Part shown: piece after piece, positions 11,062 through 21,133 of the stretch
Position numbering within the stretch: the stretch's first letter is position 1
Layout: each line of letters begins with the position of its first letter
Assembly (NCBI RefSeq): GCF_937616625.2
Contig: NC_065573.1
Coordinates: 14,833,001-14,897,000 of the forward strand
Direction of reading: 5' to 3'
DNA length: 64,000 nt
From: Mercurialis annua
Lineage: Eukaryota > Streptophyta > Magnoliopsida > Malpighiales > Euphorbiaceae
Notes under the pieces: model-generated
What the model saw: the letters and a program-made list of their open reading frames with translations, nothing else
Told to the model about the DNA's origin: nothing
Databases searched by the model: none
Translations under genes and position numbers: made by a program

Positions 11062-12534
11062 TAAAGATGAGCACGGTTCGGGAGAATCCGGGGATCGGCA
11101 AATATCCGGAACAAAACAAAAAACCGGGGATATAAAAAATGGGATCTTCGGACCCGTACCAATAATCGGTTCGGTTCGGTCCAGTGATTTTATTTTTCGG
11201 TACAGTTCGGTACGGGGATTCGGTTCTAACGGTTCGGTACGGATATTGTTAGAACCACGGATATTAATTTATCTATAATATATATTTTCTATTTTTTTAT
11301 TCTTTTATACAATTCCAACACCAATTTTTATGATCTTAATGTTACTAATTAATTATCTTAATAATGAAATAATCTTGAATGTATTAACGTAAAAGTATGT
11401 CTCTTCCTCCGTATTTTTACATATAATATAGATATAAATTTAATGAAGTTAAAAACTTATTAATCGTTGTAAGAAAATAAAGTGATATAATTAAATCATT
11501 GACCATAAGTTTTGTATACAATTGTATAACAGTAGGTTTCGTCCATAACTTTATAATATAGCAGGACTATTTTAATAACATTAGTCGTATGCCCGCGCCA
11601 TTGCGCGGAATTAGGTTAATATTAATTTTTAAATTTTTCATTATGAAGTATGTTATATTAATTTTATCCTAAAATAAAAATATTATAGTAGACATGATTC
11701 TGGTTTAAATTAATTGTAATAATTGTTCTATTAATATGGTTTTTATTTTTGCCATTAGTACATTCATTAGTTTATAGTAATTTGTATTTTTAGATAATTA
11801 GCTTATAGACATTGGATAATTCAATTTGGAAGTCATAAAAATGATCTTTTAGTATAAGTATTTTATTCAATTTATGATAGTAATAAGAATTATCTATTAA
11901 TATTAACTTTAAAAAAAATAAGTGTTTTATCTAAATTGGAAACTCATGAAAATACTCTTTTGGTCCTTTCAATTATATAAATATATAGATATAGATTAGA
12001 AGTTGATTAACTTAATTTTTAAATATTTAATAGACAATTAATTAGAATATTGGATTATTTTATTTATGTTATAAATAGATCAGTTTAATTAGAATTCTAC
12101 ATCAATTAGTTTAATATATATTTTTAGTAGATAATTAGAGATTATAATATTAATTAAGTTTATTATAATTATATGATGGTGTTTTATTTAATCATTATTA
12201 AATTTAATTAGAGTTTTTATATTTTTAAGGTTACAGAACAATTTTAATGTTCAATAATTCAAATATAATTTCAATATAATATTTAAATTAAAAATAATAT
12301 AGTATTTATATATATATAAAATTTGGTTCTTCGGTTACAAGTTCGATTCTTCGGTTCGGTACGATTCGGTACGGTTAATTACCTAAGATCCAGAATCGTA
12401 CCAATAAAATTTTTGGTTCGGTTCGGTTCGGTTCATAAAAAATCAATGGTCAACGGATATTTTTCGGTCGTGGATATTTTTGGTTTGGTTTTCGGTTCGG
12501 TTTTGGAGATATCCAGAATCTGTGCTCACCCTTA
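11062..12534. mobile_element. hAT-like non-autonomous DNA transposon
   Basis: It is flanked by a perfect 8-bp duplication AATATAAC (11054-11061 and 12535-12542). The terminal inverted repeats are TAAAGATGAGCAC and, at the other end reversed, TAAGGGTGAGCAC (11 of 13 match), followed on both sides by GGTTCGG-rich subterminal repeats. 8-bp duplications and TGAGCAC-type ends fit the hAT superfamily. It is AT-rich and codes for nothing, and it interrupts the antisense PMD gene. A Helitron is nested in it. Confidence 0.85.
11581..11995 (-). mobile_element. short non-autonomous Helitron nested in the hAT element
   Basis: On the minus strand it begins TCTATATCTATATATT at 11995, preceded by A. It ends with a hairpin CCGCGCAATGGCGCGG, then GCATACGA and CTAA, followed by T (11584-11580). 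This matches the Helitron rules of a 5' TC, a 3' hairpin plus CTRR, and insertion between A and T. At 415 bp with no coding capacity, it is a Helentron/Helitron-type non-autonomous copy. Confidence 0.75.
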
Positions 12535-13542
12535 AATATAACAGCCCAAGCGATCTCAGTGGGATGTCATTGAATACGGTGAGTACTCAATGGTGTTCGG
12601 AAGAGGAGTTGTGGCCGAAATCAAAGAGAACCTAAGATAATCCATTTTCAGCGGAGGTCCGCGGATGAAGAGTTCAGGGAAATGGCAAGCCATAGTTGTA
12701 GAATCCATATGTTGGGCACTTGAAGGTTCTTTTCTGTATGGGCGAGTCAGTATTCTTCAGGTCAGGGCCATAGGGATCCAGGTCGTTCAATGCGTGGAGA
12801 GTTATGTCAGCATGAACTCGCCCAAGTTACATCTCCTTCCTTCAGCCCAGACTGCGGCGAGCAGGAAACATTCTTGAGTAACTCGGAAGGAAGCCATGCA
12901 GATAACATATCTGGCGATGAACAAAGCGAGGAAGGCTATGTGTTCTCTGTAATCCGCTATGTCGGCCATGAATAACTTTATAAAAGGGTCGTAGTTCCTT
13001 TGCGACTTGGTAAGGATGAACTTGGGTATAGTGGCTTTGTGATTGGGAGTGATGTGCTCGCCATTGAGAGGGATGTTGAGAATTAGGGCAAGATCCAAAA
13101 GCGTGACGGTCATAGGTCCGGTTCTAAAGCAGAAGTAGTTGACAACACTAGACCAGTACAGGGAGGCTCCCATAATGTAGTGTTCGGCCATAGGGCGACT
13201 GGCCTTGCAAAGATCAATGAGATCATAAATACAATCTGCTTTCCAAACAGGGCCGAAATGTGCTTCAAGTCTAACTAATCAATTCTAGAATTCTGCGTGC
13301 TCTATCGGCCAATTTCTGAAGGTTGCGTCCACCCAGATAGAGGACTATCGTGGTGGTACCCCGTCGTGGAAAGGAATCACAGCTTCACACAGTTTGTTAG
13401 GCGATGTCAGTATCGGCCCAACACAAATTTGGTTATCCCCAACATTAGTTAATACCTTGAACTCTGTGGTAGGAGCAGAGGAGCGAATATCGGCAATTTT
13501 GGAGATTACTTTTGCAGCGAGGTTGGTGTTTTGAACAGCCAT

Positions 13543-13931
13543 TGGAAGCTGGCAAAAAGAGATCGCCTGTTAGAGGAAAACATAGGCAAAAAAAAGGGCG
13601 AGTGCTTTCCGAAGTTCATGAGTTTGCAGAAAGATGAGAGAAAAAGAACTCTGAAAATTGTGAAAGTTTTGGTAATGAGCGAATAACTTGTGATTTTCTT
13701 TAAAAGTGAATTTGATGGGGGTAACCGAAGAGTTCATGGGTAACATCATGGGTTAGTGGAATGGCAGCTCATGCTGAGGTGGCATTGAGGGGGTTCTGAA
13801 TGGTCAATGGATGCGCGCACTGTGGGCTAGGAAGAGACGGGACGTAGACGAACAGGCTTCAGAAGAAAATGGGCTACCATGAACCGAATAGAACAAGCTT
13901 AAAATTGTTATTTCAGGCTTGTTGGGGGCAT
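13543..13931. promoter_or_regulatory. region between PMD start and 3' LTR; polypurine tract
   Basis: This would hold the promoter of the antisense PMD gene (minus), but no clear TATA was identified. Its right end, TTGTTGGGGGCA at 13919-13930, is the polypurine tract directly before the LTR start TGTTTACACC at 13932. Confidence 0.6.
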
Positions 13932-14408
13932 TGTTTACACCGGCCCAAAAATAATATGGGTTAGAGTATCGCTTGAGCTTATTTAGGGTTTCAGGCCCAT
14001 TAAAAGCTTCTAGAATAGGTTTTGATTTCTAAAATAAAAGTTTAAAACTCATTAGGATTGTTTCTCCTTAGGAATATTAATTAGACTTAGATTCAGGGTC
14101 ATGGTTTTAGTAGAGCTATAAATAGCTCAAGGCATTCATTATTATGGATCATCAATTAATCAATCAAAAACCAAGTTCAATGCTTTTTATCCTGCAATCC
14201 CCGGATTGTTTTAACTTATGAACAATTTTGATATTAATCTCGCCTGAGTTTCTTAACTCCTGGACTAATCCTGTTAGTTTATTTGGTTGAGTCTTTTAAC
14301 CAAGAAAGCCCTATGAATATTTTTTCGCTAGTTTGTTAAAGCATCAAACCTCGAACCGATCCCATCTATAATTCAAAGATTCAAGTCAGGAATATTTCCG
14401 GGCGAACA
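13932..14408 (+). repeat. 3' LTR (477 bp) of the Tat/PMD element
   Basis: It starts TGTTTACACCGGCCC and ends TTTCCGGGCGAACA. It contains a TATA-like CTATAAATAG near 14125, then CAATCAATC and a polyadenylation-type region. It is collinear with the solo LTR at 56983-57459, which is also exactly 477 bp, confirming the boundaries. Confidence 0.9.
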
Positions 14409-16779
14409 GTTGTGAACAGACCGGGGTTCGGGGGCCGCTTGCCCAAGGCTTATGGCTGACTTCTCGATCTAGAAATGGTATGAAAAATGGAGTCGCCATC
14501 TAGTTCAACTATGAAATGCATTTTAACCGACTAGATAGCCTTACTCGCCTCCGGTAAGACTATCGTGCATCGGACCAAAGATAAGGGTTCGTGGACCTCC
14601 CCGAGTCTCTTGTGCTTGGCTTATCTGTTAACGGCTTTATTTTCTGGACATATTCATTTTATATCTCATCTCAATAGTATATGCAGTTCGCATGATATGA
14701 AAGCTGTAAATAAACAAGTATGAAAACAGTAAACACGTTTGACGCGCATATGCCTCGATCTGGACTAGTATTTGAGGCAAGTAGCAGGTACTCCTAAGCA
14801 TACATCTAACTTTAGAGGTTTTTAGCAAGTAGCATAAGTCTGGCTGGTATGGATATTTTACATGTACAAAGCCTAAAACCGGATGTATAAGTGTGATTAA
14901 TTGATTTTATTAGGTGAGTCTTGAAAAACCTATACAACCATTACTACTTTTTTGTATTAGTCCTACGATGTCTAAGTGATGGGCTGGATTTACATTAATG
15001 GGCCAATTTTGAGTGATTAATCCTTTAATTAGTTATTACTTGATTTGGATGCTTTTAGAAAGCAGTAAACATTGCAGGCATGCTCATGGGCAGTTGGGTA
15101 TACATATAAGATTAGAGATATTTTTAAACCTCGTTAACCTTGAGTGCCTGGCACTCGCGCAGTTTTTGACCATCGGTCTGGTAAAAATTGGCTTTCGGTC
15201 AGATCACGGGATTTATGCGTCTCGTCGATCCGGTTCTACTGGTTTTATCCGAAGTCGATTCCGAGTTCGGGTTAGCCCGGAATCGGCTCTGGAAGTTGCT
15301 GGTTTGCTGGGCCTCGTGCTCGTGGGCCCGGTTTATACACTATGTTATATATTTGGACTTCTGGGTCCTTTTTACATCGGGTCTAGCCCATTACAATACA
15401 GAATATTAAACTACATTCAATTATCTACGTCTGGGTTCAAACTAGGCCTGATTTGGAGTCCGGATGGGCCCGAAAACGCGTCTGGAAGTTTGTATCGAAG
15501 TCTGGAAGATCTGGGAAGCAAATCTGGAAGCTGGGAGATGATGAACATGGCGCCGGTTCATAGTGCCGGCGCCGGCAAGATGACGTGGCGGTGCCGCCGG
15601 CTTCAGCGGCGGCCACGGTTCGTCGGCAGTTTCTAGGTCGTTTTGTTTTACTTCGTTCTCACTCGTTTTAACTCCGTTTTTCATGCAAAAGTAGTCAAAA
15701 CAGCATAAAATCAAACAAGGAATCCAAAAAATACATCATCGAAGTGTTTAAAGCTCATCTTTGCGAAATTATTTTCTGGGCAGCAAGTACGGTTTTAGGG
15801 TTTTCATGTTAAAACTAGCTAAAATCTCCTAGGAACATGCATTCTAAGAGCCCTAAATTGATTGTTTTCTGGTCTTGAACATTAAAAACAACTAATTACA
15901 ATGATTAACATGCTTTTTTATCGAATTTTATGGTGATTAAGAAAGCATCGAATTAGTTGTTAAAGCTATTTTAATGGAAAAATTAGCAAATAATCTAAAC
16001 CTGCATCCTAAAATTCAAAATCACAGCAATTATGACAATTATACATGCAAATTAGTGGCAAAATCAAAAGAACAATATTGAGGGTCCTCAGAAATACCGT
16101 TCTGAGTCCTTGGCTCGTTTATTGGCGAAGTGGATGCGAAAACCAGTTTCGAATCTGTGCAGGGCTTGTGTTCTTAGAGAATCAACATGTGTTTAGTGTT
16201 TTCAGGACTGGATTTGTGTGTGTGTGTGGTGGCTGAATTCTACTGTCTATTTTTAGGGTTTGTGTGCCACCTTTAGCCAGGTTGGCTTAAGGATGTATTT
16301 ATAGGGATTAGGGGTGACCTAGGGTTTAGTTTGAGTCTTCTAGGGTTTAAATTGTTAAGTGAGAAGTCATTAGGTGTTAAGATTAGCATTAAACTCTATT
16401 TAATTAATTAAATTCGTATTAAAGATTGGTGGTTAAGTAAAAGATTGCTAAAAGTCCGTTTTGGTGCCCGAAAGTGTTAAAAAAAGTTCCTCGGACCCTA
16501 TAGGTTTGGTTAAGGTCAATTTCAATCCATTAAACTTGCAAATTGGCCCATAAACTTCTAAGATATGGTAATTAGTCCAATTTCTAGACTTAGATTACAA
16601 TCTCTTTGAATTAATTTTTATGGGCTATTCACGCCTAATTACGTTTTAATCCTCCAAGTTTACAGTTGTGCACAGATTACGCCTGCTTAGATTCTAGCAA
16701 GTAAATCAAAAACTCGTCGCCCTAACAAATTTCTCTAAAAATCATCAGACTAAGCCCTCATCAACCCTAATTAAACTGT
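14409..16779 (-). repeat. LTR-like remains, probably minus-strand gypsy LTR and leader
   Basis: Near 14497-14479 the minus strand reads CTAGATGGCGACTCCATTT, which resembles the TGGCGACTC primer-site region of Tat/Ogre elements (tRNA-Arg type). A minus-strand TATAAATACATCC is at about 16304-16292. Together they suggest a 5' LTR in minus orientation, from about 16780 down to about 14500, truncated at 14409 by the neighbouring element. The interior is GC-rich near 15200-15620. No protein-coding gene is credible; the 207-codon plus frame at 15013-15636 looks like chance. Weak assignment. Confidence 0.35.
16214..16228. repeat. short TG microsatellite
   Basis: A run of alternating T and G, about seven units, inside the LTR-like region. 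Confidence 0.7.
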
Positions 16780-17371
16780 ACATCAATTAGTTTTTTTTAG
16801 GAACATCATTAGTTTGTTGCGGAGTATATAATTTAAAAAATAATAAATAAAATTGTAAATTTAATAAAAACTTAAACACGTCCAACCAATAGTGACCCTA
16901 CTTAAAAAGATGAAGCAAAGATATGGAGAAACTTAATTAAGGTGTAGTAGACATAAATTGAGAGTTTCCTACAGGCCGACATAAACTGCAAACTGGGCGC
17001 TACATTCTGATAAGAGAACCCTACGAGGCTACTATTCTATCTTTACTCTGCCACCAACCTTCATGTGTACTCTACTTTATAGACATTTTGTACTTCATTT
17101 ACAGCTGCTCCTCCACGCCTTACTGGATCGACATGGACCATATCTAATGCTTTCGCATCTCATTATCTTCTTACTCTTTCTCTTAAAAAACTAATTTTTT
17201 TTTTCCCGTGGAAATCAATTCTTTAGAGTTTTATGTTAATTGTTAGTTATCGAGGCGTGGTTCGAACCCACAATCTCTCAATGCACTTAAAGACGCTTTA
17301 ATCATTTAGACTAAGCCCACATTAGCAACAAACTAATTGATGTTCCTAAAAAAAACACAAACTAATTGATG
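16780..17371. repeat. inverted-repeat-bounded unit (MITE-like) with SINE head inside
   Basis: The left arm (16780-16820, CATCAATTAGTTTTTTTTAG then GAACATCATTAGTTTGTTGC) is matched in reverse by 17325-17371 (GCAACAAACTAATTGATG then TTCCTAAAAAAAACAC). No clear target duplication was found, so it could be a foldback element or two opposed copies of one repeat. The interior has no coding sequence. Confidence 0.5.
17190..17319 (-). mobile_element. tRNA-derived SINE
   Basis: On the minus strand an A-box-like start (GGGCTTAGTCTAAATG) is followed about 40 nt later by the B box GGGTTCGAACC, then a short body and an A-rich tail (A10, 17205-17190 region). The spacing and motifs are those of plant tRNA-related SINEs transcribed by Pol III. 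It is not a tRNA gene: no cloverleaf closes. Confidence 0.55.
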
Positions 17372-17451
17372 AAATGTATTTTTAACATTTTCTGGATGCT
17401 GTAAAACAAAGAGTATAATCAAATTGAATCAAATCAAGATAAATAATGTTA

Positions 17452-17811
17452 AAACAAAGGGTCAATGCGCCCTTTCACTTCTGACTTCTGACATTGAGTT
17501 ATTTAACTCAGTTTTTATTTGTTTGAGCAACTAACCCCAAAATTCGTCATTTTTTGGTCAAATAACCCCATAATTTATTTTTTCATTGCAAAATATAAGT
17601 TTAAGATAATTTTTTCGCAACAATTAGGAACCTTTTTAATTTCTATTTTGCATCCCTCACCTCTGAATTATATTTTACGCGTTTTTAAAATACAATTATG
17701 GGGTTATCTGACCAAAAAATGAAGAGTTTTGAGGTTAGCTGCTCAAACAATTAAAAACTGAATTAAATGACTCTGTGTCACAAGTTCAAGGGGTGCGTTG
17801 ACTCTTTATTC
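17452..17811. mobile_element. Mutator-type MITE, 360 bp
   Basis: It has long imperfect terminal inverted repeats (about 110 bp). One end runs AAAGGGTCAATGCGCCC and the other reversed AAAGAGTCAACGCACCC. It is flanked by a perfect 10-bp duplication AATAATGTTA (17442-17451 and 17812-17821). 9-10-bp duplications and long TIRs fit Mutator-like elements. The small frame at 17519-17722 is within the arms and not a gene. Confidence 0.8.
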
Positions 17812-18231
17812 AATAATGTTACAATAAAATTCCTTTCGTCTTTACAATTTAAAATTTAAATTCTCATTTGAATTTTATTTTAATAATTCTAGCTCAAATT
17901 CAATATATGAATTGAAAAAATTGAGTTTGACTCGAAAAAATTATTTATATTAAATTAAAAATAATTGCTTATGTAAAAAAATAAATAGAGTATAGATATA
18001 AAAAAAAATACTAATTAAAACTCAATTAAATTAGTAAGTCTATTGTGACGGATGTTTTCATACTCTCACACAATTTAATGACTCTAATTTAACGGGTGTA
18101 TTTATGCGAAACCTTTTAACTTTGGTTTTTTCCACTTTTTATGACCTTTAATATATTTATTATTCATAAACAAAAAACAAAAATTTCATTAATAGAAATA
18201 TAAAAATACAGCTTGATCAAAATAAATTAAT

Positions 18232-18534
18232 GGTTTAATTTCACCAAATAGCACCACCTTTAGTATTTTTTTTTCGATTAAACTCAACCTTTTGAAACGT
18301 CTCATCCATTAGTCAAACTTTTCATTCTATAGTCTGATATGTTTTTTATGCTCTGTTTTTTTGTTAAAATGGCGTCGTTTTTTATCATACGGACGACCAA
18401 AATAACATCGTTTTAAGTATTTATGCTAATATATGACATATAATGAAAGGTTGTGCTATTAGTTGAAATGTTTTAAAGATGGGTTTAAATTGAAAAAAAT
18501 GCTAAAGGTTGTGCTATATGATAACATTAACCCT
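18232..18534. mobile_element. Mutator-type MITE, 303 bp
   Basis: The arms pair over about 80 bp: the left has ATAGCACCACCTTTAG, the right reversed ATAGCACAACCTTTAG. A duplication AATTAAT flanks it (18225-18231 and 18535-18541). Non-coding. Confidence 0.65.
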
Positions 18535-18975
18535 AATTAATACATTCAAGAGGTAAAAGAGATGAAACAATAAAAATATATGTTTAATTTTTTTAAACGC
18601 GTTGACAGAGATCTTTGAATGTACAAATCGACTATCTACCCGCTCTATTCCATAATTATTTTAAACTACAAATTGACTATTTGATCACTGAATGAGTCCG
18701 ATTGAGAGAATATTAATAATCTTTCTATTAATAACACTTAAGATCTATGTTTCACATATTTTTTCATAAAACATGGTAAAATTTATGAAGAGTAAGAACC
18801 ATAATTCCACTAAAAAAAATTATAAAAATTATTAATTTTTATATATTATTTGGTAGATTAAATTTTTGAAAAAAAATGCAAAAGTAATATTAATGTTGGT
18901 AATAAATTGTAAAAATACTCTAATGGTTTTCGAGGCGTAAAAATGACTTTAGACTATTTTATTAGACGATGTTAA

Positions 18976-19158
18976 TTTTTTTTGGTAAGTCCATCCGATT
19001 TTCAAAGCTTCGTTCTAACTAATCCGGATTTAACCCGCGTTGCGCACCGGGTATGGTGGGTGAGTCCACCAGGAGGAATTTTTTGTATTCATAAGGCTCG
19101 AACCCGAGATCTTGTTTAAATGATATCAATCCGCTTACCACTTGGAACACCCTCTTGA
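18976..19158 (-). mobile_element. tRNA-derived SINE with perfect 13-bp duplication
   Basis: The minus strand reads, from 19158, an A box (TTCCAAGTGGTAAGCGG), then the B box GGGTTCGAGCC, a body with CCCACCATACCCGGTGCGC and an A-rich 3' tail. The flanks carry an identical 13-bp duplication TAGACGATGTTAA (18963-18975 and 19159-19171), as expected for LINE-mediated insertion. The perfect duplication suggests it is fairly young. Confidence 0.85.
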
Positions 19159-19356
19159 TAGACGATGTTAAATTTTAGTGTTGAACTTAAGGTCATGTTT
19201 GCGCCTCTAGAGTATTAAGGTCATTTATGTGTCTCATTGGCAATAATAGAGTGTTTTTGTGCTTTGGTGGCAACATTAGCCAGTTTTGTGCTTTACTAAC
19301 AACATTAAGATCACTTTTACAAAGAAAAACTATTTTTTCACCTTTTATATTATAAA

Positions 19357-19683
19357 ATTTAATGTCATAAAAATTTACAAACTTTATACGTTTTTTTATT
19401 TTAATCATGACGTATAAAAATTGTTATTTTCATATATTAACTATCAATTTTTCTCAAATACATACACCGTCTAAAAACCGGCAAAAATTGCTAACGTGTC
19501 ACTATCTGATTCGTTATGGCATGTCACTAACTGGTTGCCAACTCAGCAATTTTCACCGGATTTTTGAATGGTGTATAGATTTGAGAAAAATTGATAGTTC
19601 ATGTATGAAAATAACAATTTTTAAACGGCGTGAGTAAAATGAAAAAACGTGTAAACTTGGTAAACTTTTTATGACATTAACTC
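19357..19683. mobile_element. Mutator-type MITE, 327 bp
   Basis: Arms of about 140 bp pair with few mismatches (TTAATGTCATAAAAA outer, TGTTATTTTCATA, ACTATCAATTTTTCTC inner). A perfect 9-bp duplication TATTATAAA flanks it (19348-19356 and 19684-19692). Non-coding. Confidence 0.85.
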
Positions 19684-19692
19684 TATTATAAA

Positions 19693-21133
19693 TTATCATG
19701 TAAACTATTATTTCAATCAAATAATTTTCTTCAAATTATCTTCTTTTGGTATGTTAAGCATATTAGTTGAAAGATCTCCTTCATTTATTTATAAATTATT
19801 AAATTATTACACACACATACAATCACTTGACATTTCTATGTAAATATTAAAGAGTGTGAAACACACAAAAGCAACAACCAATTTGCAAGTAAATTATAAA
19901 GCCTACATATAGATGAAAACTAACTCAATAAAACTTTAATAGCTAATGAAGGTAATTTTTTAAAAAGAAACTAACGAAGCCATAGATAAAAAAATGAGTT
20001 AGTTACATAATAATCTGCCAGAAAGTATGAAAGTTTAAAATATATGGTCACAATAATAGTTTCATAATCAATTTAAACAAATATATGTAGTTTCATATAA
20101 TGATCATGTGTGCATAAAAAAAAAACCCATATGACAATATTATATCCTTCCAGAATAAATTTCCATGAGTTCTGATAACATCAACACTTTATCTAATAAT
20201 ATACTATCATTAAATCGTTCAAAGGGATATTAAAGCCCCACTAAATCCATAAAACAATTAAACTTACTTTGAAATTGCTGGAAAAAAATTAGCAGGCTAC
20301 ACGGCTAGGAATCAGGAGAAAGAAAAGCAAATTTTAAGATAATTATGTTGATATTTGTATTAATATTGAATTATAAATAAATAAAATAGGTAGTTTATGC
20401 AGATTAGGATATTGATATAGATTAGAACTCATAACAAAATCTTAATTAAATAATTAAATTAAAATAAGTATTTTACAAATAGTGGGAACTAATGAGGATG
20501 CTTTATTTGGTGAGAATGAATGAGAGGGCTCCGTTGGTCCTCTCAATTATATAATATATAGAAGATTCGTCCTTTCTTCCACCACTATCTCAAATTTTTA
20601 TGTATTTCATTTAAGAATATTTTATATTTAAAATGGGATATTTATTTTCTCAGTAATAACAAAAAAAATGTCCCGTTTCTTTTAATAATGAAGTAAAAAA
20701 ATTAAAAAGTTTTTTCAATGATACTAATGATATTGTGAGTTTTTTCAAGGATAGAAAGGTAATAAAGTTAGGATAGAAGTATGTTGAATTAATTAATTAA
20801 TTAGAATGAAGGTTCCCATTGTTCATAAAAAGAAGAAAAGCTCAGGGCGCAAGGGTCATCCTCAAAGGAACAAAAAGAAGGCAAAAAGACAACAAAAAGG
20901 CCCTAAAGCCACCAATCTGTCAAATCTTGTTGGGTGAGAAATTTTACTCTTTGCTCACTTCTTCCAACTCCTCATAGTTGCTTCTCCAAAAGAACCAATC
21001 ATATTCAAATGTGTTAGACAAGGTTCAAAAATCCCACTTTCAGAATGGGTATTACTCCATATAATTGCTACTCCCATCAAAATAAAAACAGCCCTACTAA
21101 ACTACTCTTCTCTTCTGTAGTTGCTCTTCATCC
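19693..21133. other. AT-rich intergenic DNA downstream of the PIN gene
   Basis: No credible gene. It contains a Helitron-type 5' end at 20480-20565 and the 3' UTR and downstream region of the PIN gene (toward 21133, minus). A GA-rich patch near 20830-20910 is simple composition. Confidence 0.5.
20480..20565 (-). mobile_element. Helitron-type 5' end (partial)
   Basis: On the minus strand from 20565 it reads TCTTCTATATATTATATAAT, then TGAGAGGACC, preceded by A. It closely resembles the start of the Helitron at 11995 (TATATAATTGAAAGGACC). No matching hairpin/CTRR end was located on the left, so only the 5' end is supported. Confidence 0.5.

Larger units (their letters stand above)
8894..13542 (-). 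pseudogene. antisense PMD (plant mobile domain) gene inside gypsy element
   Basis: The start is ATG at 13542 (MAVQNTNLAAKVISKI). The PMD core follows at about 13191-12802 (YWSSVVNYFC, then LALILNIPLNGE, the family's 'xLLGLPxxG' block) and, after the hAT insertion, at 11042-10752 (FLFGWDDEYPEE, YSPNYASCQFGMCHGI). Splice-like signals read on the minus strand: a micro-exon at about 10541-10517 between TTTTTTTGCAG and GTATAGAA, and an intron 10150-10076 (CAG/GTAAAG to TTGGCAG). Next are an acidic then Lys/Ala-rich, NLS-like part (about 10045-9960, RPAKKAKTKATPK) and a coiled coil (about 9050-8900, LKNELQKWESRYKEARQE) ending at TGA 8896-8894. Frameshifts and stops near 9200-9060 and the 1.47-kb insertion disable it. 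PMD proteins include MAIN/MAIL-type nuclear factors and transposon-borne relatives. Confidence 0.75.
3140..14408 (+). mobile_element. Tat/Ogre-type Ty3/gypsy element with antisense PMD gene, 5' LTR missing
   Basis: Domain order on the plus strand is gag remnant, protease, RT, RNase H, a second RNase H, H2C2 zinc finger, integrase and end of pol near 8460. Then come about 5.4 kb of 3' sequence with an antisense PMD gene, a polypurine tract (13922-13930) and a 477-bp LTR (13932-14408). A second RNase H after the first, and long 3' regions with extra ORFs, are known marks of the Tat lineage. All pol domains have stops or shifts. The 5' LTR is gone; the minus gypsy element at 1-3120 occupies that side. 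Nested inside are a hAT-like element (11062-12534) and, within that, a Helitron. Confidence 0.8.

Noticed and set aside
15013..15636. 207-codon plus-strand open frame
   Set aside because: No family features; it spans GC-rich LTR-like DNA, has odd composition and no conserved motif.
17240..17320. tRNA gene suggested by GGGTTCGAACC
   Set aside because: Only A- and B-box-like parts are present; stems do not pair. Treated as a SINE head.
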